Assembly: GCF_003432035.1 (NCBI RefSeq)
Contig: NZ_QOHO01000116.1
Span: 1-43,540, forward strand
Direction: 5' to 3'
Source of the DNA: Lacrimispora amygdalina
Lineage (GTDB): Bacteria > Bacillota > Clostridia > Lachnospirales > Lachnospiraceae
Length of the DNA stretch: 43,540 nt
Shown here: positions 17,246 to 26,376 of the stretch, piece by piece
Position numbering within the stretch: the first letter of the stretch is position 1
Layout of the letters: each line of letters begins with the position of its first letter
The notes under the pieces: model-generated
The model's database searches: none
Seen by the model: only the letters and a program-made list of their open reading frames with translations
What the model was told of the DNA's origin: nothing
Position numbers and translations under genes: made by a program

Positions 17246-18640
17246 ATGGAACGAAACACCAATGAAGGATTTTTACAGAAGATATTTCATTTATCTGAAA
17301 ATCACACAGATGTGAAAACTGAGATTATAGCCGGAATCACTACATTTATGACGATGGCTTATATACTGGCAGTAAACCCAAGCGTTCTTGGGGCGGCAAA
17401 AATGGACAGCGGTGCAGTCTTTACAGCCACAGCCCTGGCATCCATGATTGCAACACTTTTAATGGCGGGTCTTGCAAATTATCCATTTGTACTGGCACCG
17501 GGAATGGGATTAAATGCTTACTTTGCATATACCGTAGTTCTGAACATGGGTTATACCTGGGAAATGGCTCTGGCAGCCGTATTCATCGAGGGTATTATCT
17601 TTATTCTGCTTTCACTGACCAGTGTCCGCGAGGCGATTTTCAATGCAATTCCAATGAATTTAAAACATGCGGTATCAGCTGGTATCGGTTTGTTTATTGC
17701 ATTTATCGGACTTCAGAATGCGAAGGTAGTGGTTGACGGAGCGACTCTTGTAACCATGTATTCCTTTAAGACCTCCCTTTCAGACGGAACCTTTCATTCC
17801 GTAGGCATCACAGTTTTACTTGCGATTATCGGTATCCTGATCACTGCGGTGCTGGTTGTTAAGAATGTGAAAGGTAACATCCTGTGGGGAATTCTTGCTA
17901 CCTGGGCACTTGGAATGATCTGCCAGGCGGTTGGACTTTACCAGCCGAACCCGGAACTGGGCATGTTCAGTGTATTCCCGGATTTTTCCAGGGGATTTGG
18001 AATTCCAAGCATGGCACCAACCTTTTTAAAGCTGGATTTTTCCAGAATTTTATCAGTGGATTTTCTGGTAGTCATGTTTGCATTCCTGTTTGTAGATATG
18101 TTTGATACACTGGGAACTCTGATCGGAGTGGCCTCCAAAGCAGACATGCTTGATAAGGATGGAAAGCTTCCCCAGATTAAGGGAGCACTGATGGCAGATG
18201 CCGTAGGTACTTCTTTAGGAGCATTATTTGGTACATCCACTACAACGACTTTCGTGGAGAGTGCTTCAGGCGTGGCAGAAGGCGGAAGAACCGGATTAAC
18301 AGCAGTGGTAGCAGCCATACTCTTTGGCTTGTCCCTGTTTTTATCTCCGATCTTTCTTGCGATTCCTTCCTTTGCGACAGCTCCGGCTTTGATCATTGTG
18401 GGATTTTTAATGATGACATCCATTACCAAGATTGATTTCTCCGATTTTACAGAGGCTCTCCCTTGTTACATTGCAATTATTGCCATGCCGTTTATGTACA
18501 GCATTTCCGAAGGTATTGCAATGGGCGTAATCTCTTATGTATTTATTAATGTTGTAACAGGCAATGCAAAGAAAAAGAAAATCAGTCTGCTGATGTATAT
18601 TTTAGCAGTATTGTTTGTACTCAAATATGTACTGATCTGA
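17246..18640 (+). CDS. AzgA/PbuG-type guanine-hypoxanthine permease (NCS2)
   Basis: A 464-residue purine:proton symporter of the AzgA-like branch of NCS2. The N-terminal region TTFMTMAYILAVNPSVL, the stretch PGMGLNAYFAYT, the mid-protein motif FVDMFDTLGTLIGV and the GTSTTTTFVESASGV motif are diagnostic. About 12-14 membrane segments are visible. The ATG at 17246 has AAGGAGG 8 bases upstream. It forms an operon with guaD under the purine riboswitch and ends before a bidirectional terminator. Guanine/hypoxanthine specificity, similar to PbuG or GhxQ, is inferred from family and neighbour. Confidence 0.93.
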   Translation: MERNTNEGFLQKIFHLSENHTDVKTEIIAGITTFMTMAYILAVNPSVLGAAKMDSGAVFTATALASMIATLLMAGLANYPFVLAPGMGLNAYFAYTVVLNMGYTWEMALAAVFIEGIIFILLSLTSVREAIFNAIPMNLKHAVSAGIGLFIAFIGLQNAKVVVDGATLVTMYSFKTSLSDGTFHSVGITVLLAIIGILITAVLVVKNVKGNILWGILATWALGMICQAVGLYQPNPELGMFSVFPDFSRGFGIPSMAPTFLKLDFSRILSVDFLVVMFAFLFVDMFDTLGTLIGVASKADMLDKDGKLPQIKGALMADAVGTSLGALFGTSTTTTFVESASGVAEGGRTGLTAVVAAILFGLSLFLSPIFLAIPSFATAPALIIVGFLMMTSITKIDFSDFTEALPCYIAIIAMPFMYSISEGIAMGVISYVFINVVTGNAKKKKISLLMYILAVLFVLKYVLI

Positions 18641-18649
18641 TAGAACTGT

Positions 18650-18716
18650 AAAAAAAGCGGTGACAAACGTTCACCAGGCAGGTATTGCCTGAATGACGGA
18701 TTGCCACCGCCTTTTT
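18650..18716. terminator. bidirectional rho-independent terminator
   Basis: GCGGTG (18657-18662) pairs with CACCGC (18705-18710), with an inner CAGGCA/TGCCTG hairpin. Seven A precede it and five T follow it, so it can end both the permease operon (+) and the tspO-side operon (-). Confidence 0.85.
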
Positions 18717-18744
18717 ATTGCGGTTTTATTCCCTATACCAGAAA

Positions 18745-19209
18745 TCAGTTCAATAAAACAATAGCCAGATTTAAGTATCCTGCAAATGTAACCCATAAAA
18801 GATAGGGGATCTGCATCAGAGCAGCTGTCTGATTCACAGACCGGAAAGCTGAGATCATACGAATAATAAAGTACCATAAAAGCAGCAGAATCAGGAATGC
18901 CAGAAGATAATTCTGCAGGTTAAAGAATACAAGGCTCCAGATAAAGTTAAGAAACAGCTGGATTGCATAAAGCCGGAGCGCTTCCTTTCGTTTCGGAGAA
19001 GCTGACTGGGCAATTAAATAAGATCCTAACCCCATTAAAAGATATAAGATGGTCCAGACAATCGGGAAGATCCATCCAGGTGGGGAAAGTGCCGGCCGGT
19101 TTAAATCTTTGTATATCATCATGCTGTTCTTTGTAAGAAATCCAGCCAACGCGCCTACTGCCAGGGGTAGTACCAGGAAAAAAATAAATTTCTTTCTGTT
19201 ATTGTTCAT
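18745..19209 (-). CDS. tspO: TspO/MBR family membrane protein
   Basis: A 154-residue protein with five membrane helices. The family signature is spread over KDLNRPALSPPGWIFPIVW, LYLLMGLGSYL, FLNFIWSLVFF and a final IPYLLWVTFAGYLN. TspO proteins bind porphyrins or other hydrophobic ligands and are linked to stress responses. Its role here is unknown. A good AGGAG lies before the ATG at 19209. It follows the xanthine/urate permease by 51 bases on the same strand and is the last gene before the terminator, so it may be the tail of the purine operon. That coupling is inference. Confidence 0.92.
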   Translation of the reverse strand: MNNNRKKFIFFLVLPLAVGALAGFLTKNSMMIYKDLNRPALSPPGWIFPIVWTILYLLMGLGSYLIAQSASPKRKEALRLYAIQLFLNFIWSLVFFNLQNYLLAFLILLLLWYFIIRMISAFRSVNQTAALMQIPYLLWVTFAGYLNLAIVLLN

Positions 19210-19260
19210 AGGAAACTCCTATTCCTGTAATTAATACAGTCTATTCTGTTTTATAGAAAA

Positions 19261-20586
19261 TTATTTCCCGTTTTTAGGCAGAATAATATTTAAAAAGATG
19301 GCTACCAGGGTTGCAACAACGACTGGAGAACGGCCAAAGATCGTGACCACCCAGGCAGGAAATGTGGAAAGCGCGGCTGTAGCCTGGGAAATTCCCATGC
19401 CAAGAGCTGCTGCAAGTCCTACAATAGAAGAATTCCGGTAGTTCATCTCTTCAGAGGTTACCAGTTTCATTCCCGTCATGGCAATGGAAGCAAATACAGA
19501 TACCGTAGCGCCTCCTAACACACACTGGGGAATGGTAGTAAGCAAAGCAGAAAACTTGGGAATCAGACCGGCAGCCAGTAAGAAGGCGGCAGTTAATCCC
19601 ATAACGCAGCGGTTGACAACTTTCGTCGTAGTTACGATGCCCACGTTCTGGCTGTATGTGGCTGTTGGCAAACCTCCTAAAAGAGCACCGAAGATATTTG
19701 TTACACCATATCCCATGATTCCGCCCTGCAATTCCTTGTCGGTTGGCTCTCTGTCGATGGATCCGCTGGTGGTGGCTGTAAAGTCACCAATTGCCTGAAC
19801 CGAGTTGATGGCAAATAAAAGTCCGATGGCAATACAGGAGGAGGGTTCAAAGGTGATTCCGAAGTGAAGCGGCTTTGGAATGGAAAATAAAGAAGCTGCA
19901 GCGATGTTGGAAAAACTCACCATTCCAAAAAACAGTGCGGTCACATATCCCACCATGATGCCGATGAGAATGGAAGCCAGCTTATAAATTCCCTTTCCGA
20001 AATGATTCAGTACTGTGACCACAGTCAGAGTAATAAAAGCGACGGTCCAGTTCTGCCACGATCCGTAGGAAGGGTTTGATACTCCGCCTGCCATATAGTT
20101 AATGGCAGTGGGATAAAGAGAAAGTCCAATGGTAAAAACTACAGTTCCGGTAATGAGTGGGGGAAAGAATTTCCGGATCCGCATAACAGAGATTCCTACC
20201 AGACATGCCACGATGCCGCCCACAATCTGTGCTCCCAAAATGGCAGAAAGACCATAATCTGCAGCAATGGACTGCATACTTGGGACGTAGGCAAAACTGA
20301 TGCCCAGGATAACGGGGAGGGAGGAGCCAAGGTGGAATCCTTTCTTTTTCCCGGCGGGAAAAAGCTGGAGGAGTGTGGACAGGGCCGAAACCACCAGGGC
20401 AGCCTGAATCAGGATGACCCGGTCGGAAGCTTCCAGTCCTGCGACATTGGATACAATGATGGGTGGTGTGACGCAGCCTACGATCATTGCAACCAGATGC
20501 TGTATTGCAAGGGGGAGTGCGTGAGAAAACCTGGGGATGCCGTCGAGTTCAAAAATAGATGCATACTGCCTGTCAGATTGTCTCAT
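19261..20586 (-). CDS. NCS2 xanthine/urate permease (UacT/XanP-like)
   Basis: A 441-residue nucleobase permease of the NAT/NCS2 (uracil-xanthine) family, different from the AzgA-type one nearby. The NAT signature is seen in SQNVGIVTTTKV, with the QNxG motif. The first-helix QH motif (AIQHLVAMIVG) and GDFTATTSGSIDREPT also fit xanthine or urate transporters of the UacT/XanP/PucJ group. About 12-14 helices are present. An AAAGGAGA precedes the ATG at 20586. It sits 26 bases after carbamate kinase in the ygeX-ygeY-ygeW operon, which supports uptake of the purine that the operon degrades. Xanthine versus urate cannot be settled from sequence. Confidence 0.92.
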   Translation of the reverse strand: MRQSDRQYASIFELDGIPRFSHALPLAIQHLVAMIVGCVTPPIIVSNVAGLEASDRVILIQAALVVSALSTLLQLFPAGKKKGFHLGSSLPVILGISFAYVPSMQSIAADYGLSAILGAQIVGGIVACLVGISVMRIRKFFPPLITGTVVFTIGLSLYPTAINYMAGGVSNPSYGSWQNWTVAFITLTVVTVLNHFGKGIYKLASILIGIMVGYVTALFFGMVSFSNIAAASLFSIPKPLHFGITFEPSSCIAIGLLFAINSVQAIGDFTATTSGSIDREPTDKELQGGIMGYGVTNIFGALLGGLPTATYSQNVGIVTTTKVVNRCVMGLTAAFLLAAGLIPKFSALLTTIPQCVLGGATVSVFASIAMTGMKLVTSEEMNYRNSSIVGLAAALGMGISQATAALSTFPAWVVTIFGRSPVVVATLVAIFLNIILPKNGK

Positions 20587-20612
20587 AGTAAAATGTTCTC
20601 CTTTAACAAGTT

Positions 20613-21557
20613 TTACTGTTGAATATGAGTTCCCGTATTTCCAAGTATTCCTTCTTTTGCTTTTTCTAACAGAGTAATGAGGGCCGTCCGTCCTTTCCTG
20701 GATTCTGCAAATTTTACTGCAGCCTCTACCTTTGGAAGCATGGAGCCAGGTGCAAAGTGTCCCTCTTTGATGTACTGCCTGGCCTCTTTTGCGGTAATGT
20801 TACTCAGCCATTTCTCATCAGGCTTTCCATAATTTAAGGCGATCTTTTCCACGGCTGTCAGAATGATGAGTAAATCTGCATCCAGTTCTTCAGCCAGGAG
20901 TTCGCTGGCAAAGTCTTTATCGATGACTGCGCTGGCACCCTTTAAGTGGTTCCCGTTTAAGGTAACAGGAATTCCGCCTCCGCCGCAGGCGATCACCAGC
21001 TGTCCGCTGTTTACGAGGGAGCGGATGGCTTCAATTTCAATAATTTCCTGAGGCTTTGGAGAAGCAACCATACGGCGGTAGCCTCTTCCGGCGTCTTCTT
21101 TCATTAAGTATCCGTATTTTGAAGCCGCTTCTTCAGCCTGTCCGGCTGTCATAAAATGCCCGATTGGTTTGGAGGGATTTAAAAATGCAGGGTCCTTTTC
21201 ATCCACACGGATCTGGGTGATCATTGTGGTTACCGGAATATGTCTGATATTCCGGTTCACCAGTTCTTCTCTTAAGGCATTCTGCAGATCATAGCCGATA
21301 TATGCCTGGCTCATGGCAACGCAGACGGAGAGAGGAGTATTAGGCTGCTTTGGATCCTCTCTGCATAACGCGCTCATGGCATTGTTGATCATTCCCACCT
21401 GAGGGCCGTTTCCATGGGCAACCACAACCTCACAGCCTTCTTCAATCAGATCCACGATGGCTTTTGAGGTAATTTTCACTGCTGCCATCTGCTCCGGCAG
21501 GGTATTGCCAAGGGCGTTTCCGCCCAGGGCAATTACAATTCTCTTTTTTTTCTCCAT
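20613..21557 (-). CDS. arcC: carbamate kinase
   Basis: A 314-residue amino-acid-kinase-fold enzyme that turns carbamoyl phosphate and ADP into ATP, CO2 and ammonia. The N-terminal IALGGNALG, HGNGPQVG, ACGGGGIPV and DADLLIILTAVEKIAL stretches are typical of ArcC/YqeA. It starts 17 bases after ygeW with AAGGGGAT upstream. There is no arginine deiminase nearby. Carbamoyl phosphate most likely comes from the neighbouring YgeW carbamoyltransferase, which makes this the ATP-yielding step of the pathway, as yqeA is in the enterobacterial counterpart cluster. Confidence 0.95.
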   Translation of the reverse strand: MEKKKRIVIALGGNALGNTLPEQMAAVKITSKAIVDLIEEGCEVVVAHGNGPQVGMINNAMSALCREDPKQPNTPLSVCVAMSQAYIGYDLQNALREELVNRNIRHIPVTTMITQIRVDEKDPAFLNPSKPIGHFMTAGQAEEAASKYGYLMKEDAGRGYRRMVASPKPQEIIEIEAIRSLVNSGQLVIACGGGGIPVTLNGNHLKGASAVIDKDFASELLAEELDADLLIILTAVEKIALNYGKPDEKWLSNITAKEARQYIKEGHFAPGSMLPKVEAAVKFAESRKGRTALITLLEKAKEGILGNTGTHIQQ

Positions 21558-21574
21558 ATGAGTGATCCCCTTGG

Positions 21575-22771
21575 TCAGATTGAGAACTTACGCGGTGATT
21601 TCTTTTCCTCCAGCTTTTTAAATACTTCCTGGGGATTTTCAAATTTGCTTAAGAAGATCATGGCAGCGATTACATATGGCTTATAGCTGGCTTCTTTATA
21701 AAGGGGATTTCTGTAACGGTCAAATACGGAAGCTTCCACTTCTCCGTCCTTGCAGCTGATATCGTTGATATCTGCAGGGAGGCAGTGAAGATAGAGGGCT
21801 TTTCCATCCTTAGTCGTCTTCATCAGTTCTTCTGTACAGCACCAGTCTTTGTGATTGGCATTCTGAGCCAGAAGTTCTTTCTCAAGCGCTTTGATTCCGT
21901 CCATATCCCCATTGCCATAAAGATCGGTTCTCTTTTCCATGGCTGCAAATGGTGCCCAGCTCTTTGGATAAACGATGTCAGCATCCTTAAATGCATCTGC
22001 CATATCATTGGATACACGGAAGGAGCCTCCGGATTTTTCCGCATTGCTCTTTGCAACATCTAAAACTTCCGGCATTACCTCATAGCCTTCCGGATGAGCC
22101 AGAACCACTTCCATTCCCATACGTGTCATTAATCCGATGACACCCTGAGGGACGGATAAAGGTTTTCCGTAGGAAGGAGAGTAAGCCCAGGTCATGGCCA
22201 GCTTCTTGCCCTTTAAGTTCTCGATGCCGCCGAATTCATGAATGATATGAAGCATGTCGGCCATGGTCTGTGTGGGGTGGTCAATATCACACTGTAAGTT
22301 TACAAGGGCCGGCTTCTGTTCCAGAATTCCATCCTTATAGCCTTCTGTCACAGCATCGGAAACCTGATGCATATAGGCGTTTCCTTTTCCGATATACATA
22401 TCGTCACGGATCCCGATGACATCTGCCATGAAGGAGATCATATTGGCAGTTTCACGGACAGTCTCTCCATGGGCGATCTGGGATTTTCCTTCGTCTAAAT
22501 CCTGGACTTCCAGTCCGAGAAGGTTGCAGGCAGAGGCAAAGGAGAAGCGGGTACGGGTGGAGTTGTCGCGGAATAAGGAGATTCCAAGTCCGCTCTCAAA
22601 AACCTTTGTGGAGATGTTGTTTTCTCTCATAAAGCGGAGAGCGTCTGCAACGGTCCAGACTGCTTCCAGCTCATCGTCCGTTTTCTCCCAGGTTAAAAAG
22701 AAGTCATTTTCGTACATCTCCTTGAAATTTAAGGAATTCAGTTTGTCGATATAATCCTGTAAGGTTTTCAT
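21575..22771 (-). CDS. ygeW: knotted carbamoyltransferase YgeW
   Basis: A 398-residue aspartate/ornithine-carbamoyltransferase-fold enzyme. The carbamoyl-phosphate site STRTRFSF and the HPTQTMADM motif are present, as is HCLPADI near the C-terminus. The length and KLNSL(N)F N-terminal region match the YgeW family, whose biological substrate was long unknown. It starts at 22771 after an AGGAGG and lies between ygeY and carbamate kinase with gaps under 30 bases. In this setting it probably phosphorolyses a ureido intermediate of purine breakdown to give carbamoyl phosphate for ATP synthesis. That direction is inference from context. Confidence 0.95.
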   Translation of the reverse strand: MKTLQDYIDKLNSLNFKEMYENDFFLTWEKTDDELEAVWTVADALRFMRENNISTKVFESGLGISLFRDNSTRTRFSFASACNLLGLEVQDLDEGKSQIAHGETVRETANMISFMADVIGIRDDMYIGKGNAYMHQVSDAVTEGYKDGILEQKPALVNLQCDIDHPTQTMADMLHIIHEFGGIENLKGKKLAMTWAYSPSYGKPLSVPQGVIGLMTRMGMEVVLAHPEGYEVMPEVLDVAKSNAEKSGGSFRVSNDMADAFKDADIVYPKSWAPFAAMEKRTDLYGNGDMDGIKALEKELLAQNANHKDWCCTEELMKTTKDGKALYLHCLPADINDISCKDGEVEASVFDRYRNPLYKEASYKPYVIAAMIFLSKFENPQEVFKKLEEKKSPRKFSI

Positions 22772-22798
22772 AATGTGGTAAGCCTCCTGATTTTAGTA

Positions 22799-24112
22799 TT
22801 ATTCTTTGCAGTAAACAGTGGGAAGTGCGGCATATACGGCGGCACAGGTGACAAGATCCTGCTTCCAGGTTTTTTCGTTGGGCGCATGGGCCTGGGCTTC
22901 TGCTCCCGGTCCAAAACCGATGCATGGAATCTGGTTGCGTCCCATAATGGAGACGCCGTTGGTGGAAAAGGTCCATTTGTCGGTGAGAGGACGTGCAATC
23001 CGCATGGAGACAGTCTCTTTTGCACCGATTCTGGTATCCCCGTATAAGGACTTATAAGCTTCTTCCAATGATCTGGTTACTTTATGATCCTCAGGAATGA
23101 CCCAGGTTGGGAAGTAACATTCGATCGGATAGGTAAGGCCTTTATAGGAAGGACGGGAATACTCATACATGGAAACGGTGACATCGCTTCCGTATTTCTT
23201 AACATTTGGCAGGCTGCGGATCTCATCCAGACAGCTTTCCCAGGTTTCCCCTGCTGTCATACGGCGGTCTAAGGAAACAGAACAGGAGTCGGCTACTGCA
23301 CAGCGGCTTGGTGAAGTGAAGAAAATCTCTGAAACAGTAATGGTGCCTTTTCCTAAAAAGTTTGCTTCCTTCCACTGCGGATTATGTGATTCATCAAGCA
23401 TCTTGACAAGTCCCTTGATCTCCTTGTCATCAGCAGCATCATTCTCGTTTAGAGAACGGACATCCTGAAGAATATCAGCCATCTTATAGATTGCATTGTC
23501 TCCCCGCTCCGGTGCGGAGCCGTGGCAGGAGATACCCTTTACGTCCACACGGATTTCCATACGGCCTCTCTGGCCGCGGTAGATCCCTCCGTCAGTGGGC
23601 TCTGTGGAAACTACAAATTCCGGACGGATCTTATCTTCATTGATAATGTACTGCCAGCAAAGCCCGTCGCAGTCTTCTTCCTGAACGGTACCGGTAACCA
23701 GAACGGTATATTTATCATTTAAAAGACCTAAATCCTTCATGATTCTGGCACCGTAAACAGCAGATACCAGTCCGCCGCACTGGTCGGAAACACCTCTTCC
23801 GCCAATCTCCGTATCAGTTTCATAGCCTTCGTAGGGGTCGAAGTTCCAGTTGGATTTGTTACCGATTCCTACCGTATCAATGTGAGCATCGAAGCCGATC
23901 AGTGTTTTTCCGGTTCCCATAAATCCAAGCACATTGCCCATGGGATCGATTTCCACCTTGTCAAACTCAAGCTTTTGCATCTCCTGTGCAATCCGGTCGA
24001 TATGAGCTTTTTCATCGCAGCTCTCTCCTGGAAACTGAACGATGTCACGCAGAAATTTTGTCATATCTGCTTCGTAGCTTTTTGCTGCTTCTTTGATTTT
24101 TTCGTAATCCAT
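22799..24112 (-). CDS. ygeY: YgeY-family metallohydrolase (M20 peptidase fold)
   Basis: A 437-residue M20-type di-zinc hydrolase of the YgeY selenium-metabolism-linked family. Metal and catalytic residues are visible: H and D in FDAHIDTVG, the bridging D in GVSDQCGG, the acidic pair in [16 protein letters not shown], the dimer-side H in [12 protein letters not shown], and the last H in EAQAHAPNE. The family is related to acetylornithine deacetylase and N-carbamoyl hydrolases. A ureido-bond cleavage in purine degradation fits the operon, which places it between ygeX and ygeW. The exact substrate is inference. GGAGG precedes the ATG at 24112. Confidence 0.95.
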   Translation of the reverse strand: MDYEKIKEAAKSYEADMTKFLRDIVQFPGESCDEKAHIDRIAQEMQKLEFDKVEIDPMGNVLGFMGTGKTLIGFDAHIDTVGIGNKSNWNFDPYEGYETDTEIGGRGVSDQCGGLVSAVYGARIMKDLGLLNDKYTVLVTGTVQEEDCDGLCWQYIINEDKIRPEFVVSTEPTDGGIYRGQRGRMEIRVDVKGISCHGSAPERGDNAIYKMADILQDVRSLNENDAADDKEIKGLVKMLDESHNPQWKEANFLGKGTITVSEIFFTSPSRCAVADSCSVSLDRRMTAGETWESCLDEIRSLPNVKKYGSDVTVSMYEYSRPSYKGLTYPIECYFPTWVIPEDHKVTRSLEEAYKSLYGDTRIGAKETVSMRIARPLTDKWTFSTNGVSIMGRNQIPCIGFGPGAEAQAHAPNEKTWKQDLVTCAAVYAALPTVYCKE

Positions 24113-24141
24113 GTTTTTAACCTCCGGTTTTTATGAAATGG

Positions 24142-25347
24142 TTAACGTTCTTTTCCTTCCCAGACAATGGCTTTATAACGGTCCGGGTCAGTATCTCCCT
24201 CTGTTGAAAAAAGTAAAACTTTCGAATCTTTATTAAGTCCCAGGTGTTCTCTTAAAGCCTGACAGGAGTCATCCTTCATAACAGAAGCTAAAACTCCAAA
24301 GGGTGCAGCTCCCGATTCACCCGATGTAACAGGAGTATCTCCCTTTATTGGTGCAGCCAGCATTCTCATGCCTGCAGAGGCAGCCCAGTCAGGTGCAGAG
24401 ATAAAGGTATCGGTATGATTCTTTAAAATATCCCAGGATATGGTATTGGGTTCTCCGCAGGCGAGACCGGCCATAATGGTCTGCATGTCGCCATCCACGA
24501 TCCGGATATTACCGTCTCCGGCTTTCGCTCCTTCATAAAGGCAGGCTGCCGCATCTGCCTCCACCACAACACAGACAGGAGGATTTTCCGGATAACGGTT
24601 ATTAAAATATCCCACCACTGCTCCGGCAAGAGATCCGACACCTGCCTGAACAAAGACATGGGTAGGTCTTTCACAGCCGTATTGTTTAAGCTGTTCGTCT
24701 GCTTCCATGACCATGGTGCCATAGCCCTGCATGATCCAGGCAGGGATTTCCTCGTAGCCGTCCCATGCAGTATCCTGGACTACCACGCCGTTTTTCACCT
24801 TTGCAGCAGCATCTGCTGCCATGCGGACACATTCGTCGTAGTTGAATTCCTCGATGGTTACCTCTGCTCCTTCCGCTTTGATGTTGTTAAAACGGTTCAT
24901 TGTAGTCCCTTTTGGCATAAAGACAACTGCCTTCTGACCAAGCTGGCGGGCAGCCCAGGCAACGCCTCTTCCGTGGTTGCCGTCAGTTGCAGTGAAAAAG
25001 GTGGCCTGACCGAATTCCTTCTTTAAAGCTTCTGAGGTCAGTACCTGATAGGGGAGATCAGAAACTTCCTTTTTTGTCTGCTTTGCCACATATCTGGCCA
25101 TGGCGTAAGATCCGCCTAAAACCTTAAAGGCATTTAAGCCGAACCGGTAAGATTCATCTTTTATGTAAATCTCACCTAATCCCAGGTGGTCTGCCATATG
25201 GGGAAGCTTTGTCAGAGGAGTTTCTTTGTACTGGGGAAAGCTTACGTGAAAGTTTCTCGCTTTTTGTACCTCCTCCTGTGACATAACAGGCAGATGTCTG
25301 TCATCGGTTTTTGGCATGGTGTTTACAGCCCATTCGATTGGTTTCAT
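24142..25347 (-). CDS. ygeX: 2,3-diaminopropionate ammonia-lyase
   Basis: A 401-residue PLP enzyme (DpaL/YgeX family) that converts 2,3-diaminopropionate to pyruvate and two ammonia. The PLP lysine is K75 in RFGLNAFKVLGG, followed by the TDGNHGRGVAW and VQAGVGSLAGAV (phosphate-binding) motifs. I chose the ATG at 25347, where AGGAGA lies about 10 bases upstream and homology begins; 12 extra codons of open frame precede it. It is the first enzyme gene after the regulator on the same strand. In the purine cluster it is the likely exit step, sending urate-derived carbon to pyruvate. Confidence 0.96.
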   Translation of the reverse strand: MKPIEWAVNTMPKTDDRHLPVMSQEEVQKARNFHVSFPQYKETPLTKLPHMADHLGLGEIYIKDESYRFGLNAFKVLGGSYAMARYVAKQTKKEVSDLPYQVLTSEALKKEFGQATFFTATDGNHGRGVAWAARQLGQKAVVFMPKGTTMNRFNNIKAEGAEVTIEEFNYDECVRMAADAAAKVKNGVVVQDTAWDGYEEIPAWIMQGYGTMVMEADEQLKQYGCERPTHVFVQAGVGSLAGAVVGYFNNRYPENPPVCVVVEADAAACLYEGAKAGDGNIRIVDGDMQTIMAGLACGEPNTISWDILKNHTDTFISAPDWAASAGMRMLAAPIKGDTPVTSGESGAAPFGVLASVMKDDSCQALREHLGLNKDSKVLLFSTEGDTDPDRYKAIVWEGKER

Positions 25348-25404
25348 GTCTGCACATTCTCCTTTATAATAAATTAAAATCAACGGGTATCATTGGACGG
25401 ATGC

Positions 25405-26055
25405 TTACACCTTTTCTTTGTTTGCATCCATATAGCTGTATAAAGTAAACTTTGAGATACCAAAATAACTGGAGACCTTGTCGCCTGATTTGGTAATGAG
25501 AAATGCACCCGCATCATTTAGATACTGGATTGCCAGGATCTTGTCATCCTTACTCATTAAGGCGACAGGTTTTCCAACCAAAGCCACGGACTGCTCGATT
25601 AAGGTATCTAACAGGTCATTGACGTTATGGGTGATTTTTTTAGGCTCTTTGTTGTGATCGCCGGCAGCTTCGCCGGTGGAGATTAATGATTTTACGGCAT
25701 TTTCAACTGTAAGCAGTCCGGTAATGTCATAATTTAAGGCAAGGATGTAGTCTACCGTATGATCGGTTCCCCTGATGTACATGGTGCTGGATTTTAATAT
25801 TCTGCCATCCTCGGTTCGTGTCAGATAGGAAAGACGGTCTTTTAAGAGATCAGGATCCTTTTTTAAAGTCTCCAGAACAATTTCAGAGGGGCCGTCTCCG
25901 ATCTTACGGTTGCTGACCTGGCCGTTTTCTATAAAAACGATGGAGCTTTCCATGTTTTCCCTGCTCAAATCGTGAATCACCACTTCACATTGACTGCCGA
26001 AGTGAGCCGCGACTCCCTGTGCGATCTGTGTCAGTAACTGAAGCTTTGAATCCAT
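25405..26055 (-). CDS. YheO-type PAS/HTH transcriptional regulator
   Basis: A 216-residue protein with an N-terminal PAS-like YheO domain (about residues 1-115, including CEVVIHDLS and SSTMYIRG) and a C-terminal HTH_22-type domain (about 150-212). The C-terminal helix-turn-helix ends in YFGISKFTLYSYMDA. Relatives often lie next to ygeX/dpaL genes. Here it heads the minus-strand operon and is divergent from ssnA, with a 321-base shared region holding paired TTGCTAATT motifs. It is therefore the best candidate for the purine-operon regulator, with its PAS domain as effector site. Ligand and sign of control are unknown. AAGGAGG precedes the ATG. Confidence 0.88.
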   Translation of the reverse strand: MDSKLQLLTQIAQGVAAHFGSQCEVVIHDLSRENMESSIVFIENGQVSNRKIGDGPSEIVLETLKKDPDLLKDRLSYLTRTEDGRILKSSTMYIRGTDHTVDYILALNYDITGLLTVENAVKSLISTGEAAGDHNKEPKKITHNVNDLLDTLIEQSVALVGKPVALMSKDDKILAIQYLNDAGAFLITKSGDKVSSYFGISKFTLYSYMDANKEKV

Positions 26056-26090
26056 TCTTTTCTCCTCCTTACAGGATCATTGATAAACTC

Positions 26091-26118
26091 ATCATAGCAT
26101 AAAAAAATTTAATTACAA
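26091..26118 (-). promoter_or_regulatory. promoter of the regulator-ygeXYW operon
   Basis: On the minus strand TTGTAA (26113-26118) and TATGAT (26091-26096) are spaced 16 bases apart, about 35 bases before the regulator's start codon. Confidence 0.6.
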
Positions 26119-26143
26119 GTGGTTTTCTAAAAAATTTTTAGGT

Positions 26144-26335
26144 TTGCTAATTATTTTTGTAATTCATGCTTGCAATTCTGAAAATGAAATGATACACTGT
26201 TTTTAACAGAGAACCATGGTATAATGTGCATAAAAAAATAAGGTGAAACAGATAAAATGTAAGCAAATTGTGAAAATAAAGTATTGGACCATGAAATTAC
26301 TTCTGTCAGGTTTGCATACATAAGAAAATTAGCAA
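26144..26335. promoter_or_regulatory. candidate paired operator sites in the divergent purine region
   Basis: TTGCTAATT (26144-26152) and its exact reverse complement AATTAGCAA (26327-26335) stand near the two ends of the divergent regulator/ssnA region. Related GCAAATTG and GCAATTTGC words lie at about 26262 and 26332. The arrangement suggests a looped or two-promoter operator, but the AT-rich context weakens the case. Confidence 0.35.
26217..26225 (+). promoter_or_regulatory. extended -10 promoter of ssnA-ygfK-xdh
   Basis: TGGTATAAT at 26217-26225 is an extended -10 box, with no good -35 at 17 bases. It would leave a leader of about 145 bases before ssnA, which contains the repeated GCAAATTG-type words but no recognised riboswitch. 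Weak -35 elements often go with activator control. Confidence 0.5.
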
Positions 26336-26376
26336 TTTGCTTTCGTATATTAGAAAATTGAAAAGGAGATGGAATC

